A stretch of 22,268 nt of DNA. It comes from a virus. The notes under the pieces were generated by a model that was not told the origin of the DNA, did not search any database, and saw only the letters and a list, made by a program, of their open reading frames with translations. The DNA is taken from positions 1 to 22,268 of IMG/VR virus record IMGVR_UViG_3300049595_001039; one strand, 5' to 3'. Numbering within the stretch: position 1 is the stretch's first letter; each line of letters starts with the position of its first letter. The translations under genes and the position numbers were made by a program. Shown in pieces: positions 15,010 to 22,268 of the stretch.

Positions 15010-17394
15010 ATGGCCTTCCTCTCTTCATTCTATCCCCAGCCAGTAGTAGCTGGCACCACCGCAGGCACCTATGCGGAAGGGAATGCGTCTAGGATTATCG
15101 ACGTAACCCATGCTGGGTTAATGTCTCTTATGGGCAGCCAGAGTCTCAAGGCGGGATTTCACTATCGCATCACAGACTTTGTCACGGAATACATGTCCAA
15201 CGACAGCGAGTGGATCTCCCCGTCAAACACGGCAAACGTTAGCAACAACAATGGCACGGCATTCACGGTAGCTTCCATTGCGGCCACGCCCGAACCTCTT
15301 GTTGTGTATGCTTATAGCTCCAGCAATGTTTCCAAGAATGCATATTCCAATCTTTTTCCACAAGACATCATCCACTACGATCCATCGCTGACTTATCTTG
15401 ATGGAACGAGGGAGGCAAAGGGGTTTATCACTTATAGGAAAGACAATCTTCGTGACATTTCTGCAACCTATGATTGGAGAAACGTAAGGTTTAAAATTTG
15501 GAACATTGATCCAACCGCTGGAGCCAACCCCATCCCTCTTTGGCAAAACGGGACAACCTACACTGTTGGACAATACTTAAGAAATGCAACAGGTCAAGTT
15601 TTTCAATGTATTGAAACGACAACTACCGAGCCAATTGATATCAGTGACCTTATTAGTAATGGAACGTCAGATTGGCTTCCATTTTGCCATCTTGATCACA
15701 CCTATACATTTGGTACTGATTTAGCATTTACTGGACCCTCAGTTGGTAGTGTTCCGTCTGGCGGTTTAGGTGGTCGTAATGAGGCTAAATATGTTTCAAC
15801 ATTCTGTAGGGATTTTTCAAATCCGTCCTTAGATACAAGTTCAAACATTAGAGATATTAAAATTGAGTGTTCTCGACCAACGGTTAACTCTGTAACAAGA
15901 TATAGTGACGTCATCAGGCCGCACGTTTTAATGCGCGGCGCGGCAAGCTCTTCATTGTTAAGGCTTTCTTTTAAAGAATCCACCGCTATTTTGCTTCAAG
16001 CTGGAGGACTTTCTTCGGCAGCCACAGTGGCAAATGTTTTTGTTGAAAACTGTGCATCTGTTAATTTAGCAATAAGATTACTTGGTGCAGGAAGTTCAAA
16101 CATTTCCATTAAACATAGCAGTAATTTTAATTTATTTATTTCAAAAACAATAGCAGGATCAAGGCTTTCTTGTTCGTACACTGGAAGTAATGAAACGCAA
16201 AGAGTGTCAAATTCTTCTTTTTACACGCAATTAACAAATTGTTTTTTCAATAACTGTTCAAAAATCACAACAACGTTGATTAATTTGAGTGCTAAATATG
16301 ATGGTTGTGTCAATTGTGTAATATCTCACTCTGGCAATTACAGCAATATTGGATTTAACATAAACCCGCTTGCAACAGACAGAAATAAAGTGTTTGGTTT
16401 TGTGCCATTAAATTCTGATAGTGTTTTTCATTATAACATAGACAATCTTCCAGTATGTGAATTTACAAACAGAGACAATGCAAAAACAATTGTTCCACAC
16501 ATTGATGATGAAAAATTAATATTTAAAGTTTCAAATAGTGGAATACTAAACAAAATATCCGAGATAAGTAATGTTAACGATTCTCTTCCATTGTTTTCCA
16601 CAAGAGATGACGTTACGCCATCATACACAAGAAACGCATCAAATTGGTTGGGGGAATCAGCGGAATTGCTTACTGGTTATAGCCCTTGGAACAGTGCTTA
16701 TGGAGATGACTTTGGATGCATCGCCATAACGCCAAGGCACATTTGGTTTGCCAAGCACATTACAACATCGTTAACTGGTGCAACAATTCGCTTCATCACA
16801 AATTCAAATACAGTTGTCGAAAGAACAATTTCAAGAACAATAAATTCTCAAGTTAATTTTGATGTTGGCATAGCATTACTTAACAGTGATTTGCCAGAAA
16901 GTATTAATATTGTTAAAATTCTCCCAGCAAGTGCGTCAAAAAAATTTACAAGCGCTGTGTTTTCTTCTGGTTCTTTTTGGATTAATAAAGATAAAGAAGC
17001 ACTTATTACTACCATAAGCGCATTTTCTAATAATTCTGCGTCTACTCAGATTCCATTTTCATCTTCAGACCCCAACTACGGACCAATTTATGTTTCGGGG
17101 CTTGATGGAAATCAAAGAGCTTTTTATAAAAATGTAGTAGTTGGAGATTCTGGATCTCCGTTATTTTTGCTAATAAATAATGAACCAGTTCTTGTTGGAC
17201 TGGCGTTCTCCGCGCCAAATCCAGCTAATGATGAAGGCGGCGAACTGCAAGCTATTTGGGGCGGAGACATTATTGCTGGTGGTTCAAACATTCCGATTAA
17301 CACATTGATAGCGAATATTGACACCGCACAAGGCATTTCTACTGGATACACAGCAACATATTTTAATGATTCCAATTTTGAAAATGTTTCTTAA
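15010..17394 (+). CDS. Fibre/adhesin with carbohydrate-binding-like module and C-terminal trypsin-like protease domain
   Basis: The 794-residue protein has at least four parts. Residues 1-60 resemble a tail-protein start. At about 115-170 is 'AKGFITYRKDNLRDISATYDWRNVRF', a motif seen in phage beta-helix proteins. At about 175-207 is 'LWQNGTTYTVGQYLRN.TGQVFQC', which looks like a CBM5/12-type carbohydrate-binding module. At about 250-500 is an Asn/Ser-rich probable beta-helix. From about 550 onward there is a trypsin-like (S1/chymotrypsin-fold) domain. His583 lies in 'ITPRHIWFAKHI' (AAHC-like), Asp618 in 'DVGIALLNS', and Ser714 in 'VVGDSGSP', followed by 'LVGLAFSA'. Spacings of 35 and 96 residues fit the fold. 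It could digest surface proteins or mature the fibre. From about 15480 the gene is AT-rich, unlike its neighbours. No Shine-Dalgarno. Confidence 0.8.
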   Translation: MAFLSSFYPQPVVAGTTAGTYAEGNASRIIDVTHAGLMSLMGSQSLKAGFHYRITDFVTEYMSNDSEWISPSNTANVSNNNGTAFTVASIAATPEPLVVYAYSSSNVSKNAYSNLFPQDIIHYDPSLTYLDGTREAKGFITYRKDNLRDISATYDWRNVRFKIWNIDPTAGANPIPLWQNGTTYTVGQYLRNATGQVFQCIETTTTEPIDISDLISNGTSDWLPFCHLDHTYTFGTDLAFTGPSVGSVPSGGLGGRNEAKYVSTFCRDFSNPSLDTSSNIRDIKIECSRPTVNSVTRYSDVIRPHVLMRGAASSSLLRLSFKESTAILLQAGGLSSAATVANVFVENCASVNLAIRLLGAGSSNISIKHSSNFNLFISKTIAGSRLSCSYTGSNETQRVSNSSFYTQLTNCFFNNCSKITTTLINLSAKYDGCVNCVISHSGNYSNIGFNINPLATDRNKVFGFVPLNSDSVFHYNIDNLPVCEFTNRDNAKTIVPHIDDEKLIFKVSNSGILNKISEISNVNDSLPLFSTRDDVTPSYTRNASNWLGESAELLTGYSPWNSAYGDDFGCIAITPRHIWFAKHITTSLTGATIRFITNSNTVVERTISRTINSQVNFDVGIALLNSDLPESINIVKILPASASKKFTSAVFSSGSFWINKDKEALITTISAFSNNSASTQIPFSSSDPNYGPIYVSGLDGNQRAFYKNVVVGDSGSPLFLLINNEPVLVGLAFSAPNPANDEGGELQAIWGGDIIAGGSNIPINTLIANIDTAQGISTGYTATYFNDSNFENVS

Positions 17395-17438
17395 TCTGTT
17401 TGATTTCAACCCTTAACTAACCTACACTTTCTACTTTA

Positions 17439-19712
17439 ATGGCAACAGGCAACGCAGAACTGGAAAACCTACCAGAGAGTGGTGGTCCCCCGAAAAAACG
17501 CATAAAGTCATCGGATAGCCTTGTGGCCATCGCTAACAAGTATATCGAACAAGATGAGGATGCGGCGTACCTTCGGGCGCGAGCGCAAGCCTTGGTCAAC
17601 GGCGAAGCCCCCTACGATGCCGAAGAGCTAAAGAGCAAGGGTCTAACCCATGTGGTTAATGCCAACTTTGGGGAAGCTAACGCCATCATGGAAGCCGCCT
17701 TGGCCCCGTATATCGAACTCCAGAACGGGGTGCCGCGCATTGCCAACGTCATCATGGACTCCTACGAAGGAGACTCCAACGAGGACTCTGAGATCATCTC
17801 TGAAGAATTCGACTGGATGCTCAAAGAATGGAGCGACCATGCCTACAACATGCAACTCCTCTCTAGGGAGTTTGTGGGTGACGGGGTTGGGGTGGCCATG
17901 TGGCCCGATGAACGCTCCATCTTCTGGGAGCCCTGTGGGCTAAAAGACTTCAAGGTGGCCCGCGACACCAAGGTTTCAGATGAGTCTATCGAAGTAGCTA
18001 TTGTCCAACGCTCCATGAGTGTGAGCGAGCTTTACAACTACATCCGCAATCCTAAAGCGGCCAAAGCCCTTGGTTGGAATCTTAATGCGGTTAAGCAGGC
18101 GATTTGGAAGGCTTCAACCAAGCGAGATCAGTGGAAAAACTATACCGCTCACTGGGAAGACTTTGAGCGCGAAATCAAGGAGAACGATCTTTACGCTGGG
18201 GAGTCGGCCTACCACAGAGCCCAGTTGGTCTATGGTTATAACAAGGAGTTTGATGGTAAGTTCACCCAGCTAATTGGGAGTCGGGATTCTTCGGACTTCC
18301 TCTACGAACGCTACAGCCGCTATGGAAACGTAAATCAGTGCTTTGTTATCTTCACCTACGGAGTTGGTCAGGGGACATTCCATACCATTCGCGGACTCAA
18401 GCAGAAGATCTACAACCAGATCCAGATTTCTAACCGCGTGTTGTGCCAAGCTGCCCAAGCCGCCATCACCTCTGGTCTCATCCAGTTGCAGGGTGACGCC
18501 GAAGCCATCCAAGACTTTCAATACATTGAGGTCGGGCCTTATACGTTCATCCCTAGTGGGCTGACCCCGATCCAACTTCAACCTCCCGCAGTAGCAACTC
18601 AGGGGCTTCCTGTTTACAACCTGATGAGTCAGGTGTTGCAGAATAATACAGGTAGTTACCGCTCGCGCCAGACCACGCCCGAAGGACAGGCAAGATCGGC
18701 TACCGAAGTTGTCCAGCAGGCCCGTCAAGAATCCACGCTCAACGCCGCAGCACTGGAACTCTTTTATACTCCATATAACAAACTTCTGACCGAGCAGTAT
18801 CGTAGGGCGGTAAGCCCGCTATTAACGGCAAACGATAAGGGTGGACGCCTAGCCTTAGAATTCCGCAAACGTTGTCTACGCAGGGGAGTAAGTGTGGAGC
18901 GGATGCGCCAGTTCTTGAAGGTTACAGCCTTCCGAGCCATGGGAGATGGGAGCCCCGTAATGACCGAGATGGCCTCCAAGCAGTTGATGGAGCTTTATTC
19001 CCTGATGGATGAAAAGGGCAAAGAAAACACCCTTCGTTCCGTCATCGCTGGTATCTCTGGAGTGGGTTGGCAGAAGGTCAACCTCTTCGTTTCGGAGAAG
19101 GGCCCGCGCCGTACGATTGACTTTGATATCGCTAATTTGGAAAACGGCAACCTCCGCAACGGAATCCAACAGATGGTGCATGATAGTCAAAACCACGCTG
19201 TGCATATCGAAGCCCACATTCCGCTCATGGCTGAGATTATTGAGATGCATCGTCAGCAACAAATTCCAGACGAGCAAGCCATGGCTATCCTTCGCCCTAC
19301 CGCCGACCACACCACCGAACATCTGGTTCTTTTCTCAACCAACAGCTTCCGCAAACAAGAAGTCAACGAACTCAAGCGCCAGCTTCAAAACGTCACAGCT
19401 TATGTGGACGAGTTGGAACAACAGGTCATCAATCGTGCCATGGCCGAACAAAGCCAAATGCAGGAACAAGCTATGTCCCCGCAGGAGGGTGGACAGCAGC
19501 AGATTGATCCCAAGATGGAAATGGAATTCCAAAAGGCGCAACTTAAACTGGCCGAAATGCAAGAGAAGCGGATGATGAATCAAGAGACCCACGCGCAGAA
19601 GATGGAAACCATCCGTCAGCAAATGGCTCTCAATGATCTCAAGACGCGGAGTTCTATATTGGAGAAAACGGCTAGGCCCGCAGGCCGACCCCCGATGGCG
19701 ACCGAAGCATAA
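17439..19712 (+). CDS. Portal protein (large, podovirus-like)
   Basis: This 757-residue protein is assigned as the head-tail connector from its size, its place before scaffold and capsid, and typical segments: an N-terminal 'EAPYDAEELKSKGLTHVVNANF', a core 'GTFHTIRGLKQKIYNQIQISNRVLCQAAQAA', and 'GQARSATEVVQQARQESTLNAAALELFYTPYN', which resembles the crown/stem helices of large portals. The C-terminal 140 residues are Gln/Met-rich and helical (coiled coil, 'MEMEFQKAQLKLAEMQEKRM'), as in long barrel-bearing portals. It would form the dodecameric ring through which TerL loads DNA. No Shine-Dalgarno precedes the ATG; the leader is pyrimidine- and A-rich. Confidence 0.85.
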   Translation: MATGNAELENLPESGGPPKKRIKSSDSLVAIANKYIEQDEDAAYLRARAQALVNGEAPYDAEELKSKGLTHVVNANFGEANAIMEAALAPYIELQNGVPRIANVIMDSYEGDSNEDSEIISEEFDWMLKEWSDHAYNMQLLSREFVGDGVGVAMWPDERSIFWEPCGLKDFKVARDTKVSDESIEVAIVQRSMSVSELYNYIRNPKAAKALGWNLNAVKQAIWKASTKRDQWKNYTAHWEDFEREIKENDLYAGESAYHRAQLVYGYNKEFDGKFTQLIGSRDSSDFLYERYSRYGNVNQCFVIFTYGVGQGTFHTIRGLKQKIYNQIQISNRVLCQAAQAAITSGLIQLQGDAEAIQDFQYIEVGPYTFIPSGLTPIQLQPPAVATQGLPVYNLMSQVLQNNTGSYRSRQTTPEGQARSATEVVQQARQESTLNAAALELFYTPYNKLLTEQYRRAVSPLLTANDKGGRLALEFRKRCLRRGVSVERMRQFLKVTAFRAMGDGSPVMTEMASKQLMELYSLMDEKGKENTLRSVIAGISGVGWQKVNLFVSEKGPRRTIDFDIANLENGNLRNGIQQMVHDSQNHAVHIEAHIPLMAEIIEMHRQQQIPDEQAMAILRPTADHTTEHLVLFSTNSFRKQEVNELKRQLQNVTAYVDELEQQVINRAMAEQSQMQEQAMSPQEGGQQQIDPKMEMEFQKAQLKLAEMQEKRMMNQETHAQKMETIRQQMALNDLKTRSSILEKTARPAGRPPMATEA

Positions 19713-19762
19713 TTTTCTTCTAGACAAACCATAGATCCGCGTATAGCGGTAGTATATATCTA

Positions 19763-20065
19763 ATGACTGAATGGACCGATCAGGACGCCCGTGAATGGAG
19801 TAAAACGTGGGCGATGCCCCATATGCAGAAAGGCTTGCGACACATTGCAAGGCGCGTTAGGCCGAAACGTTCAACAGGCCCCGTGGCCCAAGGCTTTGAT
19901 CTGTCGCCCGTGTTTATCAAGAGTGCGGGTTTTTATGAGGGCTCTCAAGAGGTCATTGATCTCATTTCTATTTTGGCCGATGGTAAGGTAGAGACCAAAC
20001 CCAGATTCGACTTGCCAGAACCCTTCTCCCATATAGATTTAGAAGACAAAACACAAACAGCTTAA
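19763..20065 (+). CDS. Small protein between portal and scaffold; reading frame uncertain
   Basis: The annotated frame gives 100 residues, starting MTEWTDQDAREWSK and ending in a convincing acidic segment (FYEGSQEVIDLISILADG and on). The middle part is basic and less convincing. In the overlapping frame from GTG 19791, the same bases encode a clean four-cysteine zinc ribbon. A -1 shift at the GGGTTTTT run (19927-19934) would join that ribbon to the acidic end read here, giving a protein of about 91 residues. A short hairpin (CCGC-GTATA-GCGG, 19737-19749) lies in the leader, and there is no Shine-Dalgarno for ATG 19763. Function unknown. Confidence 0.45.
   Translation: MTEWTDQDAREWSKTWAMPHMQKGLRHIARRVRPKRSTGPVAQGFDLSPVFIKSAGFYEGSQEVIDLISILADGKVETKPRFDLPEPFSHIDLEDKTQTA
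19791..19991 (+). CDS. Overlapping zinc-ribbon frame, alternative to the ORF at 19763
   Basis: From GTG 19791, preceded by CAGGAC five bases upstream, the frame encodes 'RCPICRKACDTLQGALGRNV' and then 'KALICRPCLSRV'. Cys9-x2-Cys12 and Cys38-x2-Cys41 make a well-formed zinc ribbon typical of small phage proteins. After about residue 46 this frame becomes basic and hydrophobic (ending 'FLFWPMVR'), so the genuine C-terminus may lie in the 19763 frame. Either this is the N-terminal half of a gene broken by an indel or recoding, or the cysteines are a chance pattern. Confidence 0.35.
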   Translation: MNGVKRGRCPICRKACDTLQGALGRNVQQAPWPKALICRPCLSRVRVFMRALKRSLISFLFWPMVR

Positions 20066-20073
20066 TTATTAAG
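20061..20073. repeat. AT-rich inverted repeat after small ORF
   Basis: CTTAATTATTAAG is a perfect inverted repeat (5-bp arms, TTA centre) that spans the TAA stop at 20063-20065. It could be a weak hairpin or a protein-binding site in the 50-bp gap before the scaffold gene. The stem is too AT-rich for a convincing terminator. Confidence 0.3.
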
Positions 20074-20115
20074 CGCATCTATACAAACAAGTAACTATTA
20101 ACGATACATACACTT

Positions 20116-21429
20116 ATGGCCGATATCCTCAACTCAGCCCTCACGGGCGAAGCAGACTTTGCTGGAACCATCTTTGGTGGTAAAAACCAACCTGAAGTCA
20201 ATGAAGCACCCGCAGTCGAAACCGCCACTCCAGAGCCAGCCGAAGCGCCGAAAGAAGAAGCTCCCAAAGAGGAGAAGGTCGCTCCCGTCAAAGCGGAACC
20301 CAAGGCCGAAAAGAAGCCCAAGGCCACCAAGGAAGAGACGGCCAAGGCCGTAGAGAAGATCACCGAGAGCGTTTCCAAGGAGACCAAGGACGAGACCCCG
20401 AAAGCCGAAGCTTCGGAAGACGATCTCCCTCTCAATCCCCATTTTCAAGATAAAGCTGTTTCTGATAAACCTGAAGGTGATGATTCTGAAAAGGGTATCT
20501 CAAGCTGGAAAGAGATTAAAATCGAAATGAAAAAGGCCCGTGAAGAGCGGGATCGCCTCAAGGCCGAACTGGAAGCCACCAAAGAGAAGGTCGGCAAGTA
20601 TGAGGGGGAGACCGTCAAATCCCTCCAAGAAGAACTGGAAGGCTACAAGACTCGCTTGGCAGAGCTAGGCCGCGAGCTAAAGACCGCCAACTTTGAAAGA
20701 AGTCCAGAATATGTCGAAGCCATCAAAAAGCCTCTGGCGGGCCTTCAGGGCGATTTAAAGGCCATTGCAGAAGCCAATGACGCCGACTTCAGCAAACTCT
20801 GGCAAGCCCTCACCGAGCCCGATGCCCGCAAACGAATCGACTCTCTTGAAGACCTGACGGGAGACTTCAAGCGCATGGAGCAACTCTCCATCGTCAAAAT
20901 GGCCGACAAATACCATGAGTTGGCCCAATACCATGAGCGGTTCCAGAAGGAGGCCGAAACCTTGGCCGAAGCCGAAAACGCCCGCAAGGCCCAGTCCGAA
21001 CAAGAGTTTATTGAAAACGATCTTCGTCTCCAAAAAGCCTTCACGGCCAAAACTTGGACTAATTTGGAAGATCGTTATAACTTCCTCCAAGAAGTCGAAG
21101 GACAGGATGAGTGGAATGGCCATATCCGCAGCGCCAAGAAGAACGCCGCCGAAACCAATCTGGACCGCTTGAGCGTCGAAGACCGCAGCGCCATCCTCGC
21201 ACGGGCTGCTGTAGTCCCCTTCCTTGAGAGTGCCATCAACCACTACACCACCCAAATGGAACGGGTGAACGCCGAAAAAGACGGCAAGATCAAAGAACTC
21301 CAGACTCAGCTAGAAGGCTTGGTCGGAGCCACCCCAAGCTTGGGCAAGGCCACCGAAACCGACACCAATGACGGGGATGACGAAAATCCCGACAGCCTGA
21401 TGAATTTCGGAAAATCTATCTTCCGCTAA
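20116..21429 (+). CDS. Capsid scaffolding protein
   Basis: The 437-residue protein is strongly charged and Glu/Lys/Ala-rich. Residues 30-110 are a disordered Pro/Glu/Lys repeat region (variants of EAPKEE and KAEPKAEKKPKA). Residues 130-330 are almost continuous coiled-coil heptads ('KKAREERDRLKAELEATKEK', 'LQEELEGYKTRLAELGREL'). The C-terminus ends 'NPDSLMNFGKSIFR', a short basic-aromatic tail of the kind that binds the capsid subunit in scaffolds. The position directly before the capsid gene and after the portal gene supports this role: it would organise the prohead and then leave. No protease domain is visible. No Shine-Dalgarno. Confidence 0.8.
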   Translation: MADILNSALTGEADFAGTIFGGKNQPEVNEAPAVETATPEPAEAPKEEAPKEEKVAPVKAEPKAEKKPKATKEETAKAVEKITESVSKETKDETPKAEASEDDLPLNPHFQDKAVSDKPEGDDSEKGISSWKEIKIEMKKAREERDRLKAELEATKEKVGKYEGETVKSLQEELEGYKTRLAELGRELKTANFERSPEYVEAIKKPLAGLQGDLKAIAEANDADFSKLWQALTEPDARKRIDSLEDLTGDFKRMEQLSIVKMADKYHELAQYHERFQKEAETLAEAENARKAQSEQEFIENDLRLQKAFTAKTWTNLEDRYNFLQEVEGQDEWNGHIRSAKKNAAETNLDRLSVEDRSAILARAAVVPFLESAINHYTTQMERVNAEKDGKIKELQTQLEGLVGATPSLGKATETDTNDGDDENPDSLMNFGKSIFR

Positions 21430-21439
21430 AATTCTGCTA

Positions 21440-21468
21440 TTGACAATTTAACGCAAATGTAATAGTTT
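21440..21468 (+). promoter_or_regulatory. Possible promoter for the capsid gene
   Basis: TTGACA at 21440-21445 is a perfect -35 consensus just after the scaffold stop. With a 17-base spacer the -10 position is TAGTTT (21463-21468), only 3/6; TAATAG at 21460 fits better but leaves a spacer of 14. A strong promoter here would give extra capsid transcript and would place the structured leader in the RNA. Confidence 0.3.
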
Positions 21469-21595
21469 GCGCTCAAGACTTGAGTCCGAGTTGGTCGCGG
21501 ACACTCTGCTGGCGAGTTAGCGCCTTCACAATTTGTAGCCGTAAATCTCTGGTCGCGGCCCAGAAACTCAACCGATAGACGGGCATCCCATGCCC
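21469..21595 (+). other. Structured leader upstream of capsid gene (possible RNA element)
   Basis: In the 209-bp gap between scaffold and capsid genes, several inverted repeats cluster. GCGCT (21469-21473) pairs with AGCGC (21519-21523), enclosing GTCCG/CGGAC (21484-21488 with 21498-21502) and ACTC/GAGT (21503-21506 with 21514-21517). Further on are TCTGG/CCAGA (21548-21552 with 21560-21564, 7-base loop) and GGGCAT-CCC-ATGCCC (21581-21595). A competing long-range helix, TTGAGT (21480-21485) with ACTCAA (21566-21571), would close a tRNA-like cloverleaf of 92 bases. The 9-base TGGTCGCGG appears twice (21492, 21550). No coding frame is visible. It could be a leader RNA, a small RNA or a degenerate tRNA. 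Confidence 0.4.
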
Positions 21596-21638
21596 AGAAA
21601 TCAAAACTAACCCTTAAACCAAATAGAAATAAAATATC

Positions 21639-22268
21639 ATGTCAGCACCTAACGCTGCTTCAGTTACTTGCGAGAGCATTAACGACAATTTCCAGAGAGA
21701 GACTGGACGTATTGCCCTTGGCACCCATCGCTTGGGTCTTTATAAAGATCCCTACCTTCGTCTTGTTACCCAGTCGGCCTTCCCCGACAACATGGGCAAA
21801 ACGATCACCAACACTATTGCTCGCCGTACCATCGCCTCTGGCAGTGGTTGGGAGTCCATCGGTGTCACTGGCGAAGCTGGTCAGGACAACTCCTGCTTGG
21901 CTCCCGTCAAGAAAGTCGGCTACGCCTTCGACCAGAAAAACTTCTCGCTCCGCCATCAGGCTGTGGAGTCGGATTGGATCTGCTTGGAAGACGTTCGTAC
22001 TTCGGCTTTCCCGATTGATGATGTCAACAACTACATCAAGATCTTGGCCGACAACGTCAACGTCGAGTGGATTAAGCGTTACGACAACGACTATCTGTCC
22101 AACGTCAATATCTTGAGCGTCGAAGCTGGCTTTGACACCCAGATTGGAACTGGCGTCACCTTTAGTGGTGACAATGCCACGATCACTGGTCTCACGGCCC
22201 CGACGAGCGTTCTCACGACTGGCGTTCTGCGTCAGATCTACGACAGCCTCTACTCGGACAACGCTGGA
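21639..22268 (+). CDS. Major capsid protein, N-terminal part (runs off window)
   Basis: An ATG at 21639 opens a frame that stays open for 210 codons to the end of the window without a stop, so the gene is truncated here only by the window edge. The product begins MSAPNAASVTCESINDNFQR and continues with a mixed alpha/beta sequence that includes 'NTIARRTIASGSGWESIG', 'WICLEDVRTSAFPIDDVNNY' and 'WIKRYDNDYLSN', which look like a capsid E-loop and spine region. The call rests mainly on the order portal, scaffold, this gene, and on codon bias typical of a highly expressed gene. The leader is AT-rich (AATAGAAATAAAATATC) with no Shine-Dalgarno. Confidence 0.75.
   Translation, partial: MSAPNAASVTCESINDNFQRETGRIALGTHRLGLYKDPYLRLVTQSAFPDNMGKTITNTIARRTIASGSGWESIGVTGEAGQDNSCLAPVKKVGYAFDQKNFSLRHQAVESDWICLEDVRTSAFPIDDVNNYIKILADNVNVEWIKRYDNDYLSNVNILSVEAGFDTQIGTGVTFSGDNATITGLTAPTSVLTTGVLRQIYDSLYSDNAG

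Noticed and set aside
18876-19322. Minus-strand ORF of 148 residues in the portal gene
   Set aside because: It lies antisense to a long, well-behaved portal reading frame and has no recognisable motif or start site.
20755-21255. Minus-strand ORF of 166 residues in the scaffold gene
   Set aside because: It mirrors the coiled-coil codons of the scaffold and consists of Leu/Phe/Gly-rich antisense sequence.
21480-21575. Canonical tRNA gene in the capsid leader
   Set aside because: A cloverleaf can be drawn, but the T-loop does not match the TTCRANY pattern, there is no U33 in the anticodon loop, and the anticodon stem has only four pairs with a six-base loop. Kept only as a structured element.
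21581-21595. Rho-independent terminator at GGGCAT-CCC-ATGCCC
   Set aside because: The hairpin is good but no T-run follows, and it lies inside the leader of the capsid gene where termination would be counterproductive.
21712-22116. Plus-strand ORF of 134 residues near the window end
   Set aside because: It is an out-of-frame shadow of the capsid gene, which stays open from 21639 to the window end.

Overview
The window is a 22 kb piece of a tailed double-stranded DNA phage or prophage. It carries a DnaB-type helicase, a terminase large subunit with intact ATPase and nuclease motifs, a large portal, a coiled-coil scaffold and the start of a major capsid protein, interrupted by about 10 kb of fibre and adhesin genes. 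No integrase, repressor, rRNA or host housekeeping gene is visible. The very large portal directly upstream of scaffold and capsid suggests a podovirus-like particle, but that is inference. The host is not determined; the style of the fibre proteins and a canonical Sec signal peptide suggest a Gram-negative, possibly freshwater, bacterium.

Layout: (1) 1-2570, small accessory genes: a possibly frameshifted small ORF, a lipoprotein-like ORF, an HNH-nuclease-like gene on the minus strand, three tiny ORFs in tight overlap and a glycosyltransferase-like protein with a basic tail. (2) 2575-3909, DnaB helicase. (3) 3866-5219, two minus-strand genes: a cysteine-rich putative zinc protein and a probable terminase small subunit with two similar HTH-like halves. 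(4) 5248-7089, terminase large subunit, divergent from its presumed small subunit. (5) 7111-17394, the fibre/adhesin region: two copies of a BppU-N-like small protein, each followed by an overlapping gene; a repeat-rich fibre with a signal peptide; a long modular fibre; a LamG-like lectin; a small unknown; and a 794-residue protein with a carbohydrate-binding-like module and a C-terminal trypsin-like protease domain with a recognisable His/Asp/Ser triad. (6) 17439-22268, portal, a small problematic ORF, scaffold, a 209-bp leader with several inverted repeats, and the truncated major capsid gene.

The packaging and head genes (TerS, TerL, portal, scaffold, capsid) would build and fill the head. 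The fibre region probably supplies several receptor-binding proteins, and base composition and Asn codon choice change abruptly inside two of these genes, which fits domain shuffling. Genes that overlap or abut an upstream gene often carry Shine-Dalgarno sequences, whereas those with their own leader in the structural half (TerL, trypsin fibre, portal, scaffold, capsid) have AT-rich leaders without one. The most notable observations are the fibre-borne trypsin-like domain, the structured leader before the capsid gene, the divergent TerS/TerL pair, and two small genes in which coding signal appears to jump frame. There is no gene-free stretch over 300 bases; the longest gap is 21430-21638.
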